A DNA stretch of 64,000 nucleotides from Streptomyces sp. ATexAB-D23 (GCF_000373645.1 NZ_KB892007.1:62076-126075), one strand, 5' to 3'; counted from the stretch's first letter, positions 44,150 to 53,479 are shown. The notes: a model not told the origin generated them from the letters alone. Program-made: numbers and translations.

Positions 44150-44941
44150 TCACTGCTGTCTTCTCATACCGGGTGGCCAGGCCGCGCCAGTTTTCAGGCG
44201 GTTGATCGCTCGTTCGACGGTGTTGCGTTGTCGGTATGCCTGGCGGTCGAAGTGGTGAGGGCGGCCGCCGTTGCTGCCTCGTCGTTTCCGGTTCGCGACC
44301 TGGTCGGCCGGCTGAGGGATCACCGCCTGGATACCGCGTCTGCGAAGGTGCGCGCGGATCGACCGGGACGAGTAGGCGCGATCGGCGAGCACGATGGCGG
44401 GGCGAGTGCGAGGCCGCCCGATTGGCCTGGGGACTCGTAAGGCAGCCATGACGTGTTTGAAGGCGGGTGCGTCACCCGCCTGTCCGGGCGTGAGGTGGAA
44501 GCACAGCGGACGGCAGCGGTCGTCCGCCGCCAGATGGATCTTGGTGGTCAGTCCGCCAAGCGAGCGCCCCAGAGCGTGGTGGGGAGGTTCACCGGCCGGG
44601 GCCGTGTTCCTGCGGGCTCCGGCGGAAGTCTGGTGGGCGCGGACGACGGTGGAGTCCACGCTGACGACCCAGTCGAGGTCGCCGTCCGTGTCGGCCTGAG
44701 CGAGCAGGGCGGTGAACACCCGGTGCCAGGTCCCGTCGATCGCCCAATTTCGGAGCCTGGTGTAGACGCCCTTCCACGATCCGAACTCCGCAGGCAAACA
44801 CGCCCACGGCGACCCGGTGCGGAACTTCCACGCGATGGCGTCGATTACCTGCCGATGCTCACGCCACCGGCCACCCCGCTTGGGCGCCTGGTCCGGCAGC
44901 AACGGCTCTATCCGCGCCCACTGGGCGTCAGTCAACGACAT
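44150..44941 (-). CDS. IS5-family DDE transposase, frameshifted near its C-terminus
   Basis: 263 aa in the main frame. N-terminal DUF4096-like domain (LTDAQWARIEPLLPD...AIAWKFRTGSPWACLPAEFG), then DDE residues: Asp in VSVDSTVVRAHQ, Asp in VLADRAYSSRS, Glu in NTVERAINRLK. After NRLK the frame breaks: a run of four A (44194-44191 on the minus strand) appears where a -1 slip restores the expected tail NWRGLATRYEKTAVIFQAGLHIAAIF. That frame ends at a TGA (44099-44097) inside the terminal repeat. The slip may be programmed, as is common in this IS group, or a mutation. Confidence 0.82.
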   Translation of the reverse strand: MSLTDAQWARIEPLLPDQAPKRGGRWREHRQVIDAIAWKFRTGSPWACLPAEFGSWKGVYTRLRNWAIDGTWHRVFTALLAQADTDGDLDWVVSVDSTVVRAHQTSAGARRNTAPAGEPPHHALGRSLGGLTTKIHLAADDRCRPLCFHLTPGQAGDAPAFKHVMAALRVPRPIGRPRTRPAIVLADRAYSSRSIRAHLRRRGIQAVIPQPADQVANRKRRGSNGGRPHHFDRQAYRQRNTVERAINRLKTGAAWPPGMRRQQ

Positions 44942-44973
44942 GCCCGGACCAACGACCCAGTGATCCGAATGGG

Positions 44974-45333
44974 ATGGCCTCGGTGCAGGATGAGCGCGTG
45001 TTTCCTCCCCGACTGCTGTGGCGTGACCCCCGGCCCACCCCCCGGTTCAATCGGCAGGAGCCGGTGACCCAGATTGTCCGCGATCCCGGCTTCTACGAGC
45101 CGAGCGATGAGGACGACTGCTCAAGGTTCTGGTACTTCTGCCAGGCCCATGACCGCCCCTACTGGCACGAGTCCTGTGGGGAAGGGCCGCATGTCATCGC
45201 CCTGCACTGCCAAGAGCACGGGCCCGAGAGCATGTGGCCGCAACCACTGATGCTGATGTTCCCCGAAGGGTTCGACCCCTCGCTGAGCGACGCGCAGCTG
45301 GCCTGGGTGCGGGCGGAAGACGACGCTGTCTAG
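44974..45333 (+). CDS. Passenger ORF of the insertion sequence, unknown function
   Basis: 119 aa from the first ATG; a GTG at 45064 with AGGAG just upstream would give 89 aa and keep all conserved-looking residues. It lies wholly between the IS ends, divergent from the transposase. The core has two CxxH pairs, FCQAH and HCQEH, about 26 residues apart, with extra Cys (DDCSRFWY; HESCGEG), suggesting a small zinc-binding protein. It is acidic overall and soluble. No family is recognised. It may regulate transposition or be cargo. Confidence 0.6.
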   Translation: MASVQDERVFPPRLLWRDPRPTPRFNRQEPVTQIVRDPGFYEPSDEDDCSRFWYFCQAHDRPYWHESCGEGPHVIALHCQEHGPESMWPQPLMLMFPEGFDPSLSDAQLAWVRAEDDAV

Positions 45334-45439
45334 GCATGATCCGAAAGAGACGCCCTAGCCGGGTCAGCACGGAACGGCCCGGAACGGCACGGATCAGTAC
45401 GCCCGTGCGGAGCCGGCCGGATTCGCCGGGCCGGCCGGG

Positions 45440-47251
45440 TCAGTACGGGTCGTAGGGGTCGTACGGGTCGTCCGTCCCGCCGCCGCGTTCCTCGCCGTTG
45501 TCGCCCGAGCTCAGACCCCGGCATTCGAGTGTGCGGTAGCCGGGGTCCCAGTCGCCGAGGATGTCCCGGGCCCGCTTCTCCCCCCAGCTCGTCGCGTACC
45601 AGGGCTCGTCCGAGTCCCGCAGTCCGCGCTGGATGTCCGCCAGCGCACAGGAGCGCAGAGGTTCCGGCAGAGTGTCGAGGGCGGGCACGGCATCGGCCGA
45701 CAGCCCCTTGAGGTACTCGATGTCGATCGAGTGATCGTCGCGGTAGCGCTGCACGTTCTGCTCGGCGATGAGACCGTCCGGCGAGACCAGCCCGAAGGCC
45801 AGTACGCCGACGGCCGCGCTCGCCGCGACGGCACGCGGCAGCAGCCGGGGGCCGAAGACACCGGCCGCCATGATCAGCACGAGGACCACCCCGAGCCACA
45901 GTTCCACCGCGGCCACCGAGATGCGCAGCCGGGTCAGGCCGTACGCGTCGACGTAGAGGTCCATGCGCCGCAGCGCGGAGGCCACCACGACGAGCGTGAG
46001 CAGGCACAGGATGCCGAGCACGCCGCGTACGAGCGTGCGGTCGCGGGCGCCGCCGCGAGGAGCCCAGCGCAGGGCGAGTGCGATCACCCCGAGCGTGAGG
46101 ACCGTGGCCCAGAGCAGCTGCCAGAAGCCCTGGCGGGCGTACTCGGAGTAGCTGAGGTCCGTCTCGGCCATCACCTTGTCGTATCCGCCGAGCAGCACCG
46201 TGAGCTGAATGGCGAGGAAGACGGCGAAGAGCAGGTTCAGGACGACCAGCGGCAGGGCCCATTCCAGCCGTCCGCGGGCCTTGCCGGGGCGTATCGTCGC
46301 CCGGTCCCAGCGGACCGGCGCGGCAGCGGTGTACGCGGCGGCAAGGGCGCCGACGAGGCCGAGCACGCCCAGGAAGATCCGCCACGGGCTGTCGCCGACC
46401 GACACATCGGGGGTCAGGCTGCCGAGGAGATCGGCGAAGGCCGCGTCCGCGCTCGCGAAGAGCGCCCCGAACACGATGAGCAGGACGACGGCCACGGCCG
46501 CGGACCGCAGGACGACGCCGTAGCGGCCCCGCGACCCCTCCATGCGGTCGCGCACGCCCCGGACGCCCCAGCCCAGCGATTCGAAGACGGAGGTGAACAG
46601 GCCGAACGAGCCGAGGAAGACGCCGAGCCAGCTGCGGCTGCCGTGCAGCGCCAGAGAGCCGAGCGCCAGAGCGGACACGAGAGCGAGGAACGTCGGCCAG
46701 CCCGCGTCCCGGAGTGCGGGAACGACCAGCAGCGCCAGTCCCCCGATCCCCCATACGGCGCTCCAGGGGCGTAGCCGCCGGCCGGCCGCCCGCGCGGCGA
46801 TGTACGCCCCGGCCGCCGCGGGCAGCGCGACGATGAGCACGTTCAGACCGATGCCGTCGCCCAGCAGGACCGTGCTGAACAGTGCGGTGGCGAGGACCGC
46901 CCAGAGAGTTCCGGGATGCACGGGCCCCGGCTTCACCGAGCGGAGGCGCGAGACCGCCGAGGGCTGCGGCTTGCCCCACGGATCGGTCCGGGGCGGCTGT
47001 CCGGGGGGCTGCTGCGCGTAGGCCGGGATCTTCGGCGGCTCGGGAACGGTGCTCTGCCCCGTGCCGCGGGCCGCGGGGTCCGCCGTTGCCGAGGCGGGGG
47101 CGGGTATGCGCCCGTCCGCGGGATCGGTCCCCGCCTCGGGGGACCCGCTTCCTGGCGGGGCCGCCCCGGAGGCGTCCGGCGCGGGCCGTGGCTCTGCGGA
47201 TGCGGCCGGCGCAGGTGCGGGCCGAGCTGAATCCGACGGATTTTCTGACAT
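45440..47251 (-). CDS. DUF4173 family polytopic membrane protein
   Basis: 603 aa. A disordered Pro/Ala-rich N-terminus (about 1-110) is followed by at least eleven hydrophobic helices and a C-terminal soluble tail (SIDIEYLKGLSADAVPALDTLPEPLRSCALADIQRGLRDSDEPWYATSWGEKRARD). It ends in the repeat DPYDPYDPY. DUF4173 is conserved in actinobacteria; function unknown. The ATG at 47251 is preferred for GGGGAGGGG just upstream, over an ATG at 47266. Confidence 0.8.
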   Translation of the reverse strand: MSENPSDSARPAPAPAASAEPRPAPDASGAAPPGSGSPEAGTDPADGRIPAPASATADPAARGTGQSTVPEPPKIPAYAQQPPGQPPRTDPWGKPQPSAVSRLRSVKPGPVHPGTLWAVLATALFSTVLLGDGIGLNVLIVALPAAAGAYIAARAAGRRLRPWSAVWGIGGLALLVVPALRDAGWPTFLALVSALALGSLALHGSRSWLGVFLGSFGLFTSVFESLGWGVRGVRDRMEGSRGRYGVVLRSAAVAVVLLIVFGALFASADAAFADLLGSLTPDVSVGDSPWRIFLGVLGLVGALAAAYTAAAPVRWDRATIRPGKARGRLEWALPLVVLNLLFAVFLAIQLTVLLGGYDKVMAETDLSYSEYARQGFWQLLWATVLTLGVIALALRWAPRGGARDRTLVRGVLGILCLLTLVVVASALRRMDLYVDAYGLTRLRISVAAVELWLGVVLVLIMAAGVFGPRLLPRAVAASAAVGVLAFGLVSPDGLIAEQNVQRYRDDHSIDIEYLKGLSADAVPALDTLPEPLRSCALADIQRGLRDSDEPWYATSWGEKRARDILGDWDPGYRTLECRGLSSGDNGEERGGGTDDPYDPYDPY

Positions 47252-47490
47252 GGGACCCCTCCCCACCGGGGTCCGCTCACGCGTGCCCAGGGCGGCGCGC
47301 GGCCCCCCGGCGTCTCATTCGGTGCGCACCCGTCGTGATGTTCACCGAGGGCGGCGTGGCCGAAAGAGTAACCCCGTGCGATGACGGTCGGCCGGGCCGG
47401 GCTCTGCTGTGGCAGGACCGTGACAGTCGGGGCGGCGGTCCGGCTGGGCCGCGTCCGGAAAGTCCCGTCGCACGCCCGAGGAGCGCGGCC

Positions 47491-48393
47491 TCAGGCCGCG
47501 CGCGTCGACCAGTGCGGCAGCTCTTCCGTCTGCGCCACCCATGCCGCCGGTGGTGCGCCTGCGGTGCCCGCCGCGACCACTCCGCCGACGATCGCGCAGG
47601 TCGTGTCGACGTCACCGCCTGCCTGTGCGGTCACCCAGAAGGCCTGCTCGAAGTCGCCGAGGCCGCGGGCCGCCGACCACAGGGCGAATGGGACGGTGTC
47701 GTGCGCGCTGGTACGGCGCCCGTTGCCGAGGACCGCCGCCACGGTGCCCGCGTCCTCGTAGTCCAGCATGTCGCGGGCGCGCCGCAGCCCGGCGCCGACC
47801 GCGCTGCGCGGGACGAGCGCGACGACGCCGTCCAGCAGGTCCGCGGGTGCGGGGGGCCCGGACGGCGAGGCCGCGAGCGCGGCGGCCGCCGCCACGGCCA
47901 TCGCACCCACGACGGCCTCCCGGTGCTGGTGCGTGGTGTACGAGGAGATCTCGGCCTGGTGCGTGGCCTGCTCGGGGTCGTCCGCGTACCAGGCGCCGAG
48001 CGGCGCGATGCGCATCGACGAACCGTTGCCCCACGAGCCCTGGCCCTTGAACAAGGCGGAGGCGAGCTCCCGCCAGTCCCCGCCCTCGCGCACGAGGCGG
48101 AGCAGCCGGTTGACGGCGGGGCCGTATCCGCGGTCGAAATCGTGGTGCTCGGCGAACGAGTGGGCGAGGGCGTCCTGGTCGATACGGCCGTGGTCGCGGA
48201 GCACGGCCATGACGGAACAGGCCATTTCCGTGTCGTCGGTCCACTGCCACGGCCCGGGGGGCAGGGCGCGGTCCTTCAGGAGCGGATAGTTGGCCGGCAC
48301 GAAGAACTGGGAGCCCAGGGCGTCTCCCACGGACAGGCCGCGCAGGCTGGCGAGGGCCCGTTCGATGCGCTGGTCGGAAGCGGATTCGGTCAT
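47491..48393 (-). CDS. ADP-ribosylglycohydrolase family protein
   Basis: 300 aa. The family's dinuclear metal site is visible in parts: GDALGSQF near the N-terminus, WTDDTEMACSV (Thr-Asp-Asp), and GGDVDTTCAIVGGVVAA near the C-terminus. Members remove ADP-ribose from proteins or hydrolyse related ADP-ribosyl compounds. The ATG at 48393 or the GTG three codons upstream (48402) could be the start; GGAAG lies between them. It follows the histidine phosphatase gene on the same strand by 10 bp, so the two are probably co-transcribed. Confidence 0.85.
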   Translation of the reverse strand: MTESASDQRIERALASLRGLSVGDALGSQFFVPANYPLLKDRALPPGPWQWTDDTEMACSVMAVLRDHGRIDQDALAHSFAEHHDFDRGYGPAVNRLLRLVREGGDWRELASALFKGQGSWGNGSSMRIAPLGAWYADDPEQATHQAEISSYTTHQHREAVVGAMAVAAAAALAASPSGPPAPADLLDGVVALVPRSAVGAGLRRARDMLDYEDAGTVAAVLGNGRRTSAHDTVPFALWSAARGLGDFEQAFWVTAQAGGDVDTTCAIVGGVVAAGTAGAPPAAWVAQTEELPHWSTRAA

Positions 48394-48403
48394 CGCTTCC
48401 ACT

Positions 48404-49063
48404 CTATCCGGTGATGCCGTACGGCTCAGGGGTACGCCAGCGCTCGAAGGGCCGGTCGAGGGTGTAGCGCCCGTCCTTGCCCAGCACCAGCGTGCGCGAT
48501 TCCCCGTTTCCGGGGTTGGAAAGCGATTCGAATTCGGCCACGGACCAGTGGAACCAGCGCATGCAGAACAGCCGCATGGTCAGCCCGTGCGTGACGAGCA
48601 GGACGTTCGGCGGGTGGTCGGGGTCCTCGAAGCTGCGGTGCAGGCTCTCCAGGAAGGCGCCGACCCGGTCGTACACGTCCGCCCCCGACTCGCCCTGCGC
48701 GAAGCGGTAGAAGAAGTGCCCGTAGGCGTCCCGGTACGCCTTCTGGAGCCTGACGTCGTCGTGGTCCTGCCAGTTCCCCCAGTCCTGCTCGCGCAGCCGC
48801 GGCTCCTCACGGACCCGCACGCGCCCGGCGTCCAGGCCGAGGGAGGCGAACGTCTCGTGGGTGCGCCGGTAGGGGGAGACGTACACACTGACCCGCTCGG
48901 GGCCGAAGAGTTCGCGCAGCCGCACCCCCGTCTCGCGGGCCTGGCGCAGCCCTGTGGGGGTGAGCCTCAGCGCGTGGTCGGGCTCGCGCTCGTACACGGT
49001 GTCGTCGGCGTTGCCCTCGGACTCCCCGTGCCGGACAAGAACGATGCGTTGCGGTCGTGCCAT
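48404..49063 (-). CDS. Histidine phosphatase family protein (phosphoglycerate-mutase fold)
   Basis: 219 aa. The phosphohistidine motif LVRHGESEGN is at residues 9-18; other active-site residues are in YVSPYRRTHET, REQDWGNWQ and LLVTHGLTMRLF. This is a phosphatase-type member rather than a glycolytic mutase judging by neighbours and length, but the substrate is unknown. It is upstream of and very close to the ADP-ribosylglycohydrolase gene. Confidence 0.88.
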   Translation of the reverse strand: MARPQRIVLVRHGESEGNADDTVYEREPDHALRLTPTGLRQARETGVRLRELFGPERVSVYVSPYRRTHETFASLGLDAGRVRVREEPRLREQDWGNWQDHDDVRLQKAYRDAYGHFFYRFAQGESGADVYDRVGAFLESLHRSFEDPDHPPNVLLVTHGLTMRLFCMRWFHWSVAEFESLSNPGNGESRTLVLGKDGRYTLDRPFERWRTPEPYGITG

Positions 49064-49153
49064 GCACCGACCCTAGATCGAGTTGCCGCCGTTCGAGCAG
49101 TTGTCCGGAAATCATCGGTGCATGTCGTCGGCGCTACCCCGTTTCCCAGGCGG

Positions 49154-49759
49154 TCACACCGTCCAGGACGGTTCGAGTTGCACGACGTCTCCGGCCAGCG
49201 CGGCCACGTCCTGTTCGGTCTGCGCGCGTTCCGACAGCCGGTCGACGCTGCCCGGCCGATACTTTCCGCGCTCGGCGCTGGACTGCCACATCGACAGGAC
49301 CAGGAACTCGTGCCCCGGCGCCTCGCCGAAGATGCCCCGCAGCATCCCCGGCGACCCCGCCATCGCCGGGTTCCACACCCGCTGCTGCATGAGCGCGAAG
49401 TGCTCGACCCGGTCCTCGTGCACCTGGCTGTGGGCCACCCTGAGCACGTCCGCGTCCGTGAAGCGGGGTTCGAATCCCGTCTTCACGTCGAAGCGGTACT
49501 CGAAGAGCTTGACCTGGATGTCGTTGTACGTACCGGCCTGCGCCGCCGCCAGGGTGTCGTGGCCGCGTGCCATGAACGAGTCGTAGAAGACCCGGTTCTC
49601 CCAGAAGGCGAAGACATGCGCCACCTCGGGCCGGCCACGGCTCCAGCCGCCGCCCTGCCCCCTGAACCCCGGCTCACCCAGCAGCCTCGCCCACTTCCGC
49701 TGCCCCCGTTCGAATCCTCGACGGTCCGTCACACTGCAGCGAATCCACTTGACCAGCAC
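49154..49759 (-). CDS. YdbC-like DUF4937 domain protein
   Basis: 201 aa. It starts MLVKWIRCSVTDRRGFERGQRKWARLLGEPGFRGQGGGWS and has two ABM/EthD-like alpha-beta repeats (HVFAFWENRVFYDSFM; HEFLVLSMWQSSAERGKY), each ending in a typical dimerisation motif. This resembles B. subtilis YdbC. Function unknown, perhaps a small-molecule or heme-binding barrel. The GTG at 49759 has no strong ribosome site. Confidence 0.75.
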   Translation of the reverse strand: MLVKWIRCSVTDRRGFERGQRKWARLLGEPGFRGQGGGWSRGRPEVAHVFAFWENRVFYDSFMARGHDTLAAAQAGTYNDIQVKLFEYRFDVKTGFEPRFTDADVLRVAHSQVHEDRVEHFALMQQRVWNPAMAGSPGMLRGIFGEAPGHEFLVLSMWQSSAERGKYRPGSVDRLSERAQTEQDVAALAGDVVQLEPSWTV

Positions 49760-49950
49760 GGCGCCATCGTACGGCCGCCGGGCGTGGCGTGGGTCACGCT
49801 CCGGGCCAGTACGCCGGAACCGGCCTTCTCTCGTCGGATCGTGGCCCGTTTCAGCCGCTCGCATCCAAGCCTGTTGGCTCCGGGGGCAGTTACGGACATG
49901 ATCGGAGGACAGAACCGGAGCAACGCCCCCGGGCGCAGGAGGACAGTCCG

Positions 49951-50487
49951 ATGAGCACTCCCAACAAGGACCTCGAAAAGGTCGAGGTGAGGATCAAGTG
50001 GGACCCCAGCGACCAGGGTGAGGCCCCCAACGACCTCGACATCATCGCGGCGACCTACCCGGCGGACGAGCCGTACGGCAGCCCGGCGTACCTCGTGCAC
50101 TTCGACAGCCGGGCACCCGACGGCACCATCACGCTGAACCGCGACAGCAGGACGGGGCAGGGGCTGGGCTACGACGAGGAGATGACGCTGGAGCTGGACA
50201 GGCTCTCCGAGGAGTACGGCCGGGTCGTCGTCGGTGTGGCCATCCAGCAGCGCGACGGGCACAAGACGTTCGGCGCCATAGAGAACACCGGGGTCCAGAT
50301 CCGCGAGGGCTACGCGACGCTGGCCGAGGACGACTTCTCCTCGGTGGGCAACGCCACGGCGGCCGTCGTGGCCGAATTCGTACGCGACTCCGCCGGCGGC
50401 TGGCGCTTCCACGGGACGGTACGAGGCTTCGACGGGGACCCGGACTCGTTCGCCACGGCGATGGGCAGCCGCGCCTACGGCGCATGA
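49951..50487 (+). CDS. TerD-family protein
   Basis: 178 aa. TerD (stress/tellurite resistance) fold with the calcium-site-like acidic motifs VRIKWDPSD and LDIIAATYPADEPYG, then DGTITLNRDSRTGQG and the C-terminal RDSAGGWRFHGTVRGF. TerD proteins bind calcium and are associated with envelope stress and phage defence systems; in Streptomyces several exist, some influencing development. The ATG at 49951 has AGGAGGA upstream. It stands alone. Confidence 0.85.
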   Translation: MSTPNKDLEKVEVRIKWDPSDQGEAPNDLDIIAATYPADEPYGSPAYLVHFDSRAPDGTITLNRDSRTGQGLGYDEEMTLELDRLSEEYGRVVVGVAIQQRDGHKTFGAIENTGVQIREGYATLAEDDFSSVGNATAAVVAEFVRDSAGGWRFHGTVRGFDGDPDSFATAMGSRAYGA

Positions 50488-50503
50488 CACCGGGAACGGC
50501 GAA

Positions 50504-50544
50504 CGGGTGCGGGCAGGTCTTCCGTGAAGACCTGCCCGCACCCG
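50504..50544. terminator. Bidirectional terminator
   Basis: An 18-bp perfect stem (CGGGTGCGGGCAGGTCTT and complement) with a 5-nt loop separates the convergent TerD and nrdJ genes. Confidence 0.85.
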
Positions 50545-50587
50545 CTGTCATGTCACCCGGGGTGTCTCAGGACACCGGGTTCACCGG

Positions 50588-53479
50588 TCAGCTGCAACCG
50601 CTGGTCGAGCCGCAGCCCTCGCAGATGTAGCAGGAACCCGCGCGCTGCATCTTCGTACCGCAGGAGAAGCAGAGCGGAGCGTCCGCGCTGATGCCGAGCT
50701 GCATCTCGACGAGCTCGGCCGAGGTGTGGGCCGTCTTGGGTTCGGCCTTCCCGGTCTCCTCGGCCGGGACCGCCTTCAGCGTCTCCGTCCGCACCGGGGC
50801 GGACTGCGCCAGGACCTCGGCCTCCAGCTGCTCCTCCTCGAACGTCGGCTCGTAGGAGCCGGTGTCGAGGTGGCGCTGACGCTCCTCGGCGGAGTGGATG
50901 CCGAGGGCGGAGCGGGTCTCGAAGGGCAGGAAGTCCAGCGCCAGGCGGCGGAAGATGTAGTCGACGATCGACTGCGCCATCCGCACGTCCGGGTCGTCCG
51001 TCATGCCGGCCGGCTCGAAGCGCATGTTGGTGAACTTCGAGACGTACGTCTCCAGCGGGACGCCGTACTGCAGACCGACCGAGACGGCGATGGAGAAGGC
51101 GTCCATCATGCCCGCGAGGGTCGAGCCCTGCTTGGACATCTTCAGGAATACCTCGCCCAGACCGTCGTCGGGGTAGGAGTTGGCGGTCATGTAGCCCTCG
51201 GCGCCGCCCACCGTGAAGGAGGTGGTGATGCCGGGCCGGCCCTTGGGCAGACGCTTACGGACGGGGCGGTACTCGACGACCTTCTCGACCGCCGTACGGA
51301 TGGTGTCCTCGGCCTTGGCCGTGACCGCCTCCTTCTCCTTGGTCTTCGCGGAGAGGGGCTGCCCGACCTTGCAGTTGTCGCGGTAGATCGCGAGCGCCTT
51401 GACGCCCATCTTCCACGCCTCGAAGTAGACCTCCTCGACGTCCTCGACGGTGGCCGTCTCCGGCAGGTTCACCGTCTTGGAGAGCGCGCCGGAGATCCAC
51501 GGCTGGATGGCCGCCATCATGCGCACGTGGCCCATCGCGGAGATGGAACGCTCGCCCATCGCGCAGTCGAAGACCTCGTAGTGCTCGGTCTTCAGGCTGG
51601 GGGCGTCGATCACATTGCCGTTCTCGGCGATGTGGGCGACGATCGCCTCGATCTGCTCCTCCTGGTAGCCCAGGCGGCGCAGGGCCTGCGGGACGGTGCC
51701 GTTGACGATCTGCATCGAGCCGCCGCCGACCAGCTTCTTGAACTTGACCAGGGCGAGGTCGGGCTCAAGGCCGGTGGTGTCGCAGGACATGGCGAGACCG
51801 ATGGTGCCGGTGGGCGCGATGACCGAGGCCTGCGCGTTACGGAAACCGTTCTTCGCGCCGAGGCGGATCACGTCCTGCCAGGCCTCGGTCGCGGCGGCCC
51901 AGATCGGGTTGTCCAGGTCGTCGGCGTGGACGGCCACGGCGTTGGCGTCGGCGTGCTGCTTCATGACGCGCTGGTGCGGCTCGGCGTTACGGGCGTAGCC
52001 GTCGTACGGGCCGACGACGGCGGCGAGCTCGGCGGAGCGGCGGTAGGAGGTGCCGGTCATCAGCGAGGTGATGGCGCCGGCGAGCGCGCGGCCGCCGTCA
52101 CTGTCGTACGCGTGGCCGGTCGCCATCAGCAGGGCGCCGAGGTTGGCGTAGCCGATGCCGAGCTGGCGGAAGGCGCGGGTGTTCTCGCCGATCTTCTCGG
52201 TCGGGAAGTCGGCGAAGCAGATGGAGATGTCCATCGCGGTGATGACCAGCTCGACGACCTTGGCGAAGCGCTCGGACTCGAAGGACTGGTTGCCCTTGCC
52301 GTCGTCCTTGAGGAACTTCATCAGGTTCAGCGAGGCGAGGTTGCACGAGGTGTTGTCCAGGTGCATGTACTCGCTGCACGGGTTCGAGCCGTTGATGCGG
52401 CCGGACTCGGGGCAGGTGTGCCAGTGGTTGATCGTGTCGTCGTACTGGATGCCCGGGTCGGCGCAGGCCCAGGCCGCCTCGGCCATCTTGCGGAAGAGGG
52501 ACTTGGCCTCAACCTCTTCGATGACGTCGCCGGTCATCCGGGCGCGCAGCCCGAACTTGCCGCCGGACTCGACGGCCTTCATGAACTCGTCGTTCACCCG
52601 GACCGAGTTGTTGGCGTTCTGGTACTGGACGGACGTGATGTCGTCGCCGCCCAGATCCATGTCGAAGCCCGCGTCGCGCAGGGCGCGGATCTTCTCCTCC
52701 TCCTTCACCTTGGTCTCGATGAAGTTCTCGATGTCGGGGTGGTCGACGTCGAGGATGACCATCTTGGCCGCGCGGCGGGTGGCGCCACCGGACTTGATCG
52801 TTCCGGCGGAGGCGTCGGCGCCCCGCATGAAGGAGACGGGGCCGGAGGCGTTGCCTCCGGAGGAGAGGAGTTCCTTGGAGGAACGGATACGGGAGAGGTT
52901 CAGGCCGGCGCCGGAGCCGCCCTTGAAGATCATGCCCTCTTCCTTGTACCAGTCGAGGATCGACTCCATGGAGTCGTCGACGGCCAGGATGAAGCAGGCC
53001 GAGACCTGCTGCGGCTGGGGCGTTCCGACGTTGAACCACACCGGCGAGTTGAAGCTGAAGATCTGGTGCAGGAGGGCGTACGCCAGCTCGTGCTCGAAGA
53101 TCTCCGCGTCGGCGGGGGAAGCGAAGTAGTGGTGGTCCTCGCCGGCCTTCCGGTACGTCTTGACGATCCGGTCGATCAGCTGCCGCAGACCGGTCTCGCG
53201 CTGCGGGGTGCCGACGGCGCCCCGGAAATACTTGCTGGTGACGATGTTGACCGCGTTCACCGACCAGAAGTCGGGGAACTCGACGCCACGCTGCTCGAAG
53301 TTGATCGAGCCGTCGCGCCAGTTGGTCATGACGACGTCACGGCGCTCCCAGGCCACCTCGTCGTACGGATGCACGCCGGGGGTGGTGTGGATGCGCTCGA
53401 TACGCAGGCCCTGCTTGGACGCAGTCGACTTGGTCCCCTTGCGGGAACCTCGTGCCGGGCCGCTCGCCGTCTCTGTCAT
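50588..53479 (-). CDS. nrdJ: Vitamin B12-dependent (class II) ribonucleotide reductase
   Basis: 963 aa. It reduces ribonucleotides using an adenosylcobalamin-generated radical. Visible landmarks: QVSACFILAVDDSMESI (substrate-region Cys), FIETKVKEEEKIR, NPCSEYMHLDNTSCNLASLNL (radical-site Cys and neighbours), and a C-terminal Cys cluster (CFSCGTKMQRAGSCYICEGCGSTSGCS) with zinc-ribbon-like CxxC pairs that deliver reducing equivalents. The ATG at 53479 follows GGGAGGC. It lies 167 bp downstream of nrdR on the same strand. Oxygen-independent, it complements class I enzymes in Streptomyces. Confidence 0.95.
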   Translation of the reverse strand: MTETASGPARGSRKGTKSTASKQGLRIERIHTTPGVHPYDEVAWERRDVVMTNWRDGSINFEQRGVEFPDFWSVNAVNIVTSKYFRGAVGTPQRETGLRQLIDRIVKTYRKAGEDHHYFASPADAEIFEHELAYALLHQIFSFNSPVWFNVGTPQPQQVSACFILAVDDSMESILDWYKEEGMIFKGGSGAGLNLSRIRSSKELLSSGGNASGPVSFMRGADASAGTIKSGGATRRAAKMVILDVDHPDIENFIETKVKEEEKIRALRDAGFDMDLGGDDITSVQYQNANNSVRVNDEFMKAVESGGKFGLRARMTGDVIEEVEAKSLFRKMAEAAWACADPGIQYDDTINHWHTCPESGRINGSNPCSEYMHLDNTSCNLASLNLMKFLKDDGKGNQSFESERFAKVVELVITAMDISICFADFPTEKIGENTRAFRQLGIGYANLGALLMATGHAYDSDGGRALAGAITSLMTGTSYRRSAELAAVVGPYDGYARNAEPHQRVMKQHADANAVAVHADDLDNPIWAAATEAWQDVIRLGAKNGFRNAQASVIAPTGTIGLAMSCDTTGLEPDLALVKFKKLVGGGSMQIVNGTVPQALRRLGYQEEQIEAIVAHIAENGNVIDAPSLKTEHYEVFDCAMGERSISAMGHVRMMAAIQPWISGALSKTVNLPETATVEDVEEVYFEAWKMGVKALAIYRDNCKVGQPLSAKTKEKEAVTAKAEDTIRTAVEKVVEYRPVRKRLPKGRPGITTSFTVGGAEGYMTANSYPDDGLGEVFLKMSKQGSTLAGMMDAFSIAVSVGLQYGVPLETYVSKFTNMRFEPAGMTDDPDVRMAQSIVDYIFRRLALDFLPFETRSALGIHSAEERQRHLDTGSYEPTFEEEQLEAEVLAQSAPVRTETLKAVPAEETGKAEPKTAHTSAELVEMQLGISADAPLCFSCGTKMQRAGSCYICEGCGSTSGCS

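Larger units (their letters stand above)
44081..45355. mobile_element. IS5-family (IS427-like) insertion sequence with passenger ORF
   Basis: Terminal inverted repeats: GGGCGTCTCTCTTGGATCAT at the left and GGGCGTCTCTTTCGGATCAT (reverse complement) at the right, 18 of 20 identical. TA dinucleotides flank both ends (44079-44080 and 45356-45357), matching the short TA-type target duplication of this subgroup. Length 1,275 bp, longer than the transposase needs because a second, oppositely oriented ORF occupies the right ~0.4 kb. It is inserted between the MFS terminator and the DUF4173 gene and interrupts no visible gene. Confidence 0.85.

Noticed and set aside
49468..49486. GGTTCGAATCCC, which looks like the T-arm of a tRNA
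   Set aside because: It lies inside the YdbC-like reading frame, and no acceptor stem, D-arm or anticodon arm can be folded around it.
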